In this document: positions 38,626 through 42,964 of the stretch, one piece after another
How positions within the stretch are numbered: the first letter of the stretch is position 1
Layout of the letters: every line of letters starts with the position of its first letter
From: an uncultured Flavobacteriales bacterium
GTDB taxonomy: Bacteria > Bacteroidota > Bacteroidia > Flavobacteriales_D > Parvicellaceae
Direction: 5' to 3'
DNA: 42,964 bases
NCBI GenBank assembly: GCA_905480225.1
Contig: CAJQPO010000076.1
Coordinates: 1-42,964, forward strand
Position numbers and translations under genes: made by a program
The notes under the pieces: model-generated
What the model was told of the DNA's origin: nothing
The model's database searches: none
The model's input: only the letters and a program-made list of their open reading frames with translations

Positions 38626-38751
38626 TTAGCTCAAACGAACTGCTCTATTTATTCCAACAGCAGCAACGTCACCAACGGTCGGATTTGCCTTGACCAAAGA
38701 TGGATTTCTTTTTGAATACTCCAATTCATTGAATAATAAAATGGAGTCCAT
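38626..38751 (-). CDS. possible 41-aa small ORF downstream of the surface-protein pair
   Basis: ATG at 38751 to TAA at 38626. It encodes a 41-residue peptide beginning MDSILLFNELEYSKRNPSL and ending VGINRAVRLS. It starts 13 bases after the stop of the repeat protein, on the same strand, so it could be the third cistron. The residue composition looks protein-like, but the ORF is short and could be chance or the remnant of a longer gene. Confidence 0.28.
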   Translation of the reverse strand: MDSILLFNELEYSKRNPSLVKANPTVGDVAAVGINRAVRLS

Positions 38752-38764
38752 TTAATTTATTGCT

Positions 38765-39859
38765 TCAATTACCAATCGCATGCCAGTTTATAAACCACTG
38801 ACCAATAAGTGCGTCGGTAGGTGTTAACGCTGTCAAACTATTTTTTTGAACATATACTGTAAAGCCAGTTGATGTTGAAGAGTATATGGCATTCACACCT
38901 ATTAATTCAAAATGTGAACCTACACCACCGATACTCGTAAAATAGCGTGGTGTAGTCGTATAGTTGCAACCTCCTGTGTTCACTTGAAGATAAATTGTAT
39001 TTGCATCATAAACCTGCCAACCAACTCCGGGTGCTGAACTTCCAGAACAAATTGAGGATAGACTTCCTGTAGATTCGGTTACTGGATCTGCTTGTTTTAC
39101 AAAGCCTCCATTAGACAGAAATATAGTATCGTTGCTAATGGTTAAATTTTGGAGTTCATTGCTCGGGTCAGCATCTGCATCATTTACCCCATCTTGTAAT
39201 GAAGAAAGATCCGTTACTATCGTACCATTACCATCTGTTATTTCTAGGTCTGTTCCGTTCAAAACAACACTGGTGTTCATTTCATTAGTCGAATCAGCAT
39301 CTGCGTCAACAACACCGTCTTGCAAGGCCGAAAGGTCTGCAATTATAGTTCCGTTAGCGTCGGTTATTTCCAGATCAGTTCCATTCAAAATCACGCCAGT
39401 ATTCATTTCATTGGTAGGATCACTGTCTGCATCTTCTACTAAATCATTAGTAACATTTTCTGCTGTTTTGGAATAAAGTGCATAAGGAACACTCATTAAT
39501 TGACTGGTGCCTGTAATGGTATATGTACTGCCACCTGATGGGTCGGTTTCTGTTTTAATAAAGTATGGTCCTGCACTCCAGTTTATGGTGTTAAAATCAC
39601 CACTAATAATGGTTCCTGATCCTATCTCGATACTTACCAAACCATTCGCGTTGGTCGTTGGATTTTGTATCTCTTCGTATACAGGAGTGCCCGAAACGGA
39701 ACCTTGCAAAATACTGATCTGCATTCCAACTGGTTGGCTCGTAACAAGTGAATTACTCGCATCTCTCACTACAGCTTGATAGCTCATTTTGTTGGGAGCC
39801 TGAGCAGTAACATTGCCTATTAGCAATAACCCTATAACTACACTGTAAAATTTCTTCAT
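38765..39859 (-). CDS. exported repeat surface protein without sorting domain (second gene of a pair)
   Basis: A 364-residue protein with a signal peptide (1-20, ending TAQ). The N-terminal region KMSYQAVVRDASNSLVTSQPVG is common at the start of Bacteroidetes exported repeat proteins. Two full 42-residue repeats (143-184 and 185-226) and a third, divergent one start DADxDxTNEMNT and contain LNGTDLEITDxNGTI. The C-terminal domain (GSLSSICSGSSAPGVGWQVYDA...) is beta-rich with two Cys. There is no type-A or type-B sorting tail. It begins 6 bases after a small T9SS-sorted protein. Confidence 0.82.
   Translation of the reverse strand: MKKFYSVVIGLLLIGNVTAQAPNKMSYQAVVRDASNSLVTSQPVGMQISILQGSVSGTPVYEEIQNPTTNANGLVSIEIGSGTIISGDFNTINWSAGPYFIKTETDPSGGSTYTITGTSQLMSVPYALYSKTAENVTNDLVEDADSDPTNEMNTGVILNGTDLEITDANGTIIADLSALQDGVVDADADSTNEMNTSVVLNGTDLEITDGNGTIVTDLSSLQDGVNDADADPSNELQNLTISNDTIFLSNGGFVKQADPVTESTGSLSSICSGSSAPGVGWQVYDANTIYLQVNTGGCNYTTTPRYFTSIGGVGSHFELIGVNAIYSSTSTGFTVYVQKNSLTALTPTDALIGQWFINWHAIGN
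39182..39433 (-). repeat. two tandem 126-bp coding repeats
   Basis: They encode the 42-residue DADxDxTNEMNT repeats of the 38765-39859 protein; a third, divergent copy follows toward base 39100. Many third-codon differences between copies show that the duplication is not recent. Confidence 0.85.
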
Positions 39860-39865
39860 GGTATT

Positions 39866-40345
39866 TTAATTTTTTACAATTCTAAATGATTTTATTACTG
39901 AATTGTTGTGCTGAATATTTAATAAATAAGTGCCTGCAGATAAATTTTTTACAGCAATTTGAGTGGTGCTGCTTATCACTTGCTGGTTCTTTAATAATTG
40001 ACCTTTTAAATTGTACAATTGATACGTTAATTTCTCTTCAATATACTTACCAATGTCTAATGTAAGAACCGTATTGGTTGGGTTAGGGTAAGCACCTATA
40101 TTCAGGCTAATCTCGTTTATTTTAATACCCACGTTTGTAGAAATTTCATAGGGTTGCTGCACTCCTTGTGCGACGGACCCCGTCGTCCCTGAATTAGTGG
40201 TATAAACTACTTGTCCAATGGAATAGCTCGATGAACCTCCGCTGCCACTGGCATCACCACCTGTAGATAGAACTGTTTCTTGAGCATGTAACTCAAAGAA
40301 ATAGCTTATAGTTGTCAAAATTGTGATTAGGCTTAATTTTCTCAT
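39866..40345 (-). CDS. small T9SS type-A sorted surface protein (first gene of a pair)
   Basis: A 159-residue protein with a signal peptide (1-21, ending HAQ). A Gly/Ser-rich block follows (STGGDASGSGGSSSYSIGQVVYTTNSGTTGSVAQGVQQPYEI), a pattern I recall in many small Bacteroidetes proteins. A type-A sorting domain comes next (IGAYPNPTNTVLTLDIG, YNLKGQLLKNQQVI, LSAGTYLLNIQHN, KSFRIVKN). There is almost nothing but the Gly/Ser block and the sorting signal, so it may act as an anchor or co-exported partner for the repeat protein encoded 6 bases downstream. Confidence 0.88.
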   Translation of the reverse strand: MRKLSLITILTTISYFFELHAQETVLSTGGDASGSGGSSSYSIGQVVYTTNSGTTGSVAQGVQQPYEISTNVGIKINEISLNIGAYPNPTNTVLTLDIGKYIEEKLTYQLYNLKGQLLKNQQVISSTTQIAVKNLSAGTYLLNIQHNNSVIKSFRIVKN

Positions 40346-40676
40346 ACAAAGGATTTAAGAATATACCAATTTAAGGATATTCCATGGATGTCTGTTTAGC
40401 TTATTTATTTCATTTGGCATTCAATTGTATTTTACCTTTTGTTGTCATAAAATGCCAACTTAGGGAAGTTGTAATAATCTTAAGAAGAATGGATTGTTGG
40501 AATAAAGATAAACAAGGTTGCTGAATTAAGCTTTATGTGTCATTGATAGCCTTAGTTGAGTAATTACTACTAAAATAGAACTCAAAGACTTCAATGTGCA
40601 ACCTCAAGGAACGATACTCCGATTCGAAATGTAATGTTACTTCGTGATTGCAAATGTGCGACACTAATTTTTTAGT
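40346..40676. other. 331-base intergenic region
   Basis: No gene seen. It contains an 8-base inverted repeat TTGGCATT (40414-40421) / AATGCCAA (40451-40458). It should also hold the promoter of the T9SS-sorted protein gene and the 3' end signals of the SRPBCC-like gene. Confidence 0.6.
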
Positions 40677-41198
40677 TTAAACGGTGTTAACTGACTCATA
40701 AACAAATGGGGTATTAGATTGAGCTTGTTTTTTAATGCCCACCAATGCTCTTTTCATAATCCCTTTGATCTGAATTTTAACCAGTAGCAACGTCAATGGA
40801 TTACATAGCCAGTTCCGAGAAAAGTAAGTATACGTATAGGTAACTTCAATTCTATTACTATTCACTTTTTTTATTTCCCATTCTCCGATTGCTTTATGAA
40901 CAAAAAAAAGTGTTTTGAATTCAAAATCATAAATGGTCCATTTCCAATATTTATTTTCTACTCTTTCTAGGATTAAGTCCTTAAACATTCTACCTTTTTT
41001 CACGAATAAATTCCCATTATTAATGGGATACCTTATTCCATTCACTTGTCCCCAAGTTTTATCATCTTCAAATCCTGTTACTGGTGGTTGAAACAGATAT
41101 CCTTTCATGAATTCTGTGGCATCGCCTAGAATTGGAGCTTTGAATGCTCTCTCCATTGAACAATCAAAAACATCTGTTATTTGGCAGCTGAACTTCAT
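40677..41198 (-). CDS. SRPBCC (START-like) superfamily protein, probable
   Basis: A 173-residue soluble protein. The order of elements fits a helix-grip SRPBCC fold: CQITDVFDCSMERAFKAPI, KTWGQVNGIRYPINNGNLFVKKG, ILERVENKYWKWTIYDFE, IGEWEIKKVNSNRIEVTYTYTYFS and a long C-terminal helix. Such proteins bind hydrophobic ligands; the ligand is unknown. No signal peptide is seen. Homology is judged from pattern only, so the call is moderate. Confidence 0.65.
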   Translation of the reverse strand: MKFSCQITDVFDCSMERAFKAPILGDATEFMKGYLFQPPVTGFEDDKTWGQVNGIRYPINNGNLFVKKGRMFKDLILERVENKYWKWTIYDFEFKTLFFVHKAIGEWEIKKVNSNRIEVTYTYTYFSRNWLCNPLTLLLVKIQIKGIMKRALVGIKKQAQSNTPFVYESVNTV

Positions 41199-41393
41199 TT
41201 TTTTTCGTTCAAGACTTATAACATATCTACTAACCCGGCCCTTAATGTAGCATCCTTAAATTTGTGTACTAAAATATCATGCGTTAAATAGGCAGCGTTT
41301 TCGCTAAATTTTTTAAAGTCTCTTTTTTATAAAGGACTTACTCAAGTTCTTGAAATAATTTGGGATTACTTTTTTTAATATACTTCTCATGAA

Positions 41394-41792
41394 TCAATTC
41401 ACTTTGAATTTCACTAATGCTTTTCCAGAAAGTACCATTTTATTTGATTCGGACTCAGTGATAGAAGTACGTAGCTGTATTTTGTCTTCATTAATATCAA
41501 GAATCTCAACTTCAGCCTTATACGTAACGTCAATAAATACAGGTCTAAGAAATTTTAGTTCTTGAGAGATGTATATTGAGCCAGGCCCTGGAAGTTTCGT
41601 ACCTATAAGCTTTGAAATAATACTTGAGCTGAGCATTCCATGCACGATTGGTTTTCCGAAAATTGTTGTAGATGCGTACGCTGCATCATAATGAATCGGA
41701 TTTGAGTCTCCAGTAACAGCTATAAAAGTATCTACATCCTTTTGACTAAATGAAAAATTTTCATAACACTTAGTACCTTCTGTTAATTTCAT
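41394..41792 (-). CDS. MaoC-family (R)-hydratase/dehydratase
   Basis: The ATG at 41792 (MKLTEGTKCYENFSFS) gives 132 residues, the usual size. An in-frame ATG at 41915 would add 41 unrelated basic residues and is unlikely. The hydratase motif TFIAVTGDSNPIHYDAAYA carries the catalytic Asp29 and His34, followed by FGKPIVHGMLSSS. It hydrates trans-2-enoyl-CoA (or a related enoyl thioester). The context gives no single pathway; fadH, accC and a thioesterase elsewhere in the window are also lipid genes. Confidence 0.88.
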   Translation of the reverse strand: MKLTEGTKCYENFSFSQKDVDTFIAVTGDSNPIHYDAAYASTTIFGKPIVHGMLSSSIISKLIGTKLPGPGSIYISQELKFLRPVFIDVTYKAEVEILDINEDKIQLRTSITESESNKMVLSGKALVKFKVN

Positions 41793-42098
41793 GAATTTCT
41801 TTTTTATATGTGGCAACGATTGAACAAAACTATATTTTAAAAGGTGTTTAGAATTTGCAAGGTATAGTTTGTACTCTCTAATTCTATCAATCAGATTGAT
41901 TTTTTTGCATCGCATCCAATTATTTTATTTTTTTCATAATAACTTATAAGCACATTTGGATATTGTACAGCCTTGTTTCAAGGTAATTACGTTAACCATT
42001 TATTTCAAGCACTATAATCTTGAATATTCAGATTCAACAATTAAAAACTTTCAAGTTCTACTCCTTTATTTTCTGAATTAAATTATCAAAGAATCTTT
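41793..42098. other. 306-base region between maoC and the deacetylase pseudogene
   Basis: No convincing gene or RNA. It contains the unlikely 41-codon upstream extension of the maoC frame and AT-rich DNA with no clear promoter match. Confidence 0.55.
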
Positions 42099-42791
42099 TT
42101 ATTCCGGGGGTACCTGTATTATATGCTCTTTGAGGTTTTCATATTGTTGAAAATAAGATCTGGCTTTATTGTATCGAGATAAATCTTCTGTGTTGAGAAA
42201 AAGGTGAATTGGATGGAAATCAAAAACTTTTAATCCGGGAAAATTCAAATAATAATTTATATCTGGATTGTCCTTGTACGACAGGTGAATATCGTCTTCC
42301 CAGAAATGCGGAATTCTCGTTAAACCTACTTACCAACTTTTTATTGGCTTCAATTCAATGTTCGCATTACGGGGGATGAATGTATTAAGATCAAATTCAA
42401 TGTTCCGTGATTCAAAACAATTTAATATTTGACTTCCTTGAATCAAAGAATGTGATCTCGCCGAAGTTGCTCCTGGAACCATTTTAAGGTAGAAATCAAT
42501 AACTTCTATGAAAGTTCTACCGTACCTGAAATCACCATTTAAAAGAAAATTAAAGTTAGGATAGATTCCTAATTCAATGTTTTTATTCTCCTTCATTCTA
42601 TTGAGGACAGGACTTTCATGCGCCACGAAAAATGTGGCAGAGAGGTTATCTTTTTCAACAATATCTAAGCAAAATTCGACACTTCATCAGATGCCCAATC
42701 GATATCAAATGTTAGAAAAATATTTTCATCAAAGATTACACTGGATTACACTGGAATTATGCAAGTTTTGAACCTTTAATGTCTGCTTCAT
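42099..42791 (-). pseudogene. degenerate polysaccharide-deacetylase-like (WbmS-type) gene
   Basis: Reading across three breaks gives a ~230-residue protein. It opens MKQTLKVQNLHN, then FLTFDIDWASDEV (catalytic-type Asp), ATFFVAHESP, ELGIYPNF, SARSHSL, TRIPHFWEDD and LKVFDFHPIHLFLN, the landmarks of WbmS-type polysaccharide deacetylases. The breaks are: a 10-base tandem duplication ATTACACTGG at 42735-42754 (frameshift to stop); loss of one base near 42680 (frameshift); and an in-frame TAA at 42330-42332, after which the same frame stays open to 42099. LGIHPNF of the family is LGIYPNF here, so a metal-ligand His is also lost. Neither frameshift is explained by a single error. Confidence 0.82.
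42735..42754 (-). repeat. 10-bp perfect tandem duplication inside the pseudogene
   Basis: ATTACACTGG occurs twice in direct succession (plus strand). Removing one copy rejoins the reading frame from the ATG at 42791 to the FDIDW motif. Confidence 0.85.
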
Positions 42792-42964
42792 AATCGTAAT
42801 TTATTACACTTAATGATAACTTTAAGCATGCTTATACAGCATTAGGGTTTAAAATTTTGCTTTCAATAAAAATATTAACCTGAACATAGTGATACATAAA
42901 ATAATGTATAATTTCCTGTTGCCCATTGGTGTAAAACACCAGAATAGATTAGAGCCAAAGAAAA

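Noticed and set aside
39132-39779. Plus-strand frames over the repeat surface protein, with internal repeated residues
   Set aside because: The repetition only mirrors the 126-bp repeats of the real minus-strand gene.
41793-41915. 41-codon N-terminal extension of the MaoC gene
   Set aside because: The extension is basic, unlike any MaoC N-terminus, and the internal ATG at 41792 gives the normal length and sequence start.
42875-42964. Open minus-strand frame (about 29 residues, ending YVSLCSG) at the right edge
   Set aside because: Too short and with no recognisable motif; it could be the end of an outside gene, but nothing supports this within the window.

Overview
The window is a piece of a Bacteroidota chromosome, most likely from a free-living member of the Flavobacteriales or a close relative. 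The evidence is: AT-rich DNA; type IX secretion (T9SS) C-terminal sorting domains on several exported proteins; a giant SprB-type repeat adhesin; a PorE-like TPR/propeller/OmpA protein; TAnnTTTG-type -7 promoter elements; and almost no Shine-Dalgarno sequences. I found no rRNA, tRNA, CRISPR array, phage module or insertion sequence. Gene order looks like ordinary chromosomal housekeeping mixed with surface and envelope genes. The right edge holds a decayed gene.

Layout. 1-3.8 kb: the C-terminal part of a giant secreted adhesin (nine ~80-residue repeats, PKD-like domain, CHU_C/type-B sorting domain), then an exported GH3 glycosidase. 3.8-6.5 kb: three small unknown genes around a transaldolase/YciO pair. 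6.7-8.9 kb: biotin carboxylase and a DUF4294 protein. 8.9-13.5 kb: a tight minus-strand operon gcvT-comB-zinc phospholipase-like-M14 peptidase. 13.5-17.9 kb: polysaccharide genes (glycosyltransferase, sugar epimerase, divergent membrane-bound CapD-type dehydratase). 17.9-20 kb: an unknown gene coupled to a hotdog thioesterase, a cysteine-rich unknown gene with an unusual upstream region, and miaE. 20.1-23.3 kb: a TPR protein and a PorE-like protein. 23.3-28 kb: fatty acid hydroxylase/sterol desaturase, a fold-III PLP enzyme paired with an aldonolactone oxidase, and mnmA.

28.3-34 kb: a soluble-looking hybrid histidine kinase, a small zinc-ribbon protein, fadH coupled to a DUF2797 protein that has lost its zinc cysteines, and plsC. 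34.1-40.4 kb: exported proteins, namely a T9SS type-A cargo, an exported flavin oxidase overlapping a VOC-domain lipoprotein, a GT-C-like membrane protein, and a two-gene surface unit (short T9SS-sorted protein plus a repeat protein without a sorting domain). 40.6-43 kb: an SRPBCC-like protein, a MaoC hydratase, and a polysaccharide-deacetylase-like (WbmS-type) pseudogene with three separate disabling lesions.

How the genes work together. The adhesin, the PorE-like protein and the T9SS cargos belong to one export and surface-display system. The epimerase, the CapD-type enzyme and the glycosyltransferase belong to surface polysaccharide synthesis. AccC, FadH, the thioesterase, MaoC, PlsC and the hydroxylase are scattered lipid-metabolism genes. 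I see no obvious defence island or large new cassette. The best leads for something undescribed are the two-gene surface unit, the PLP enzyme/lactone oxidase pair, the exported flavin oxidase/VOC pair, and the gcvT-comB-phospholipase-peptidase operon.
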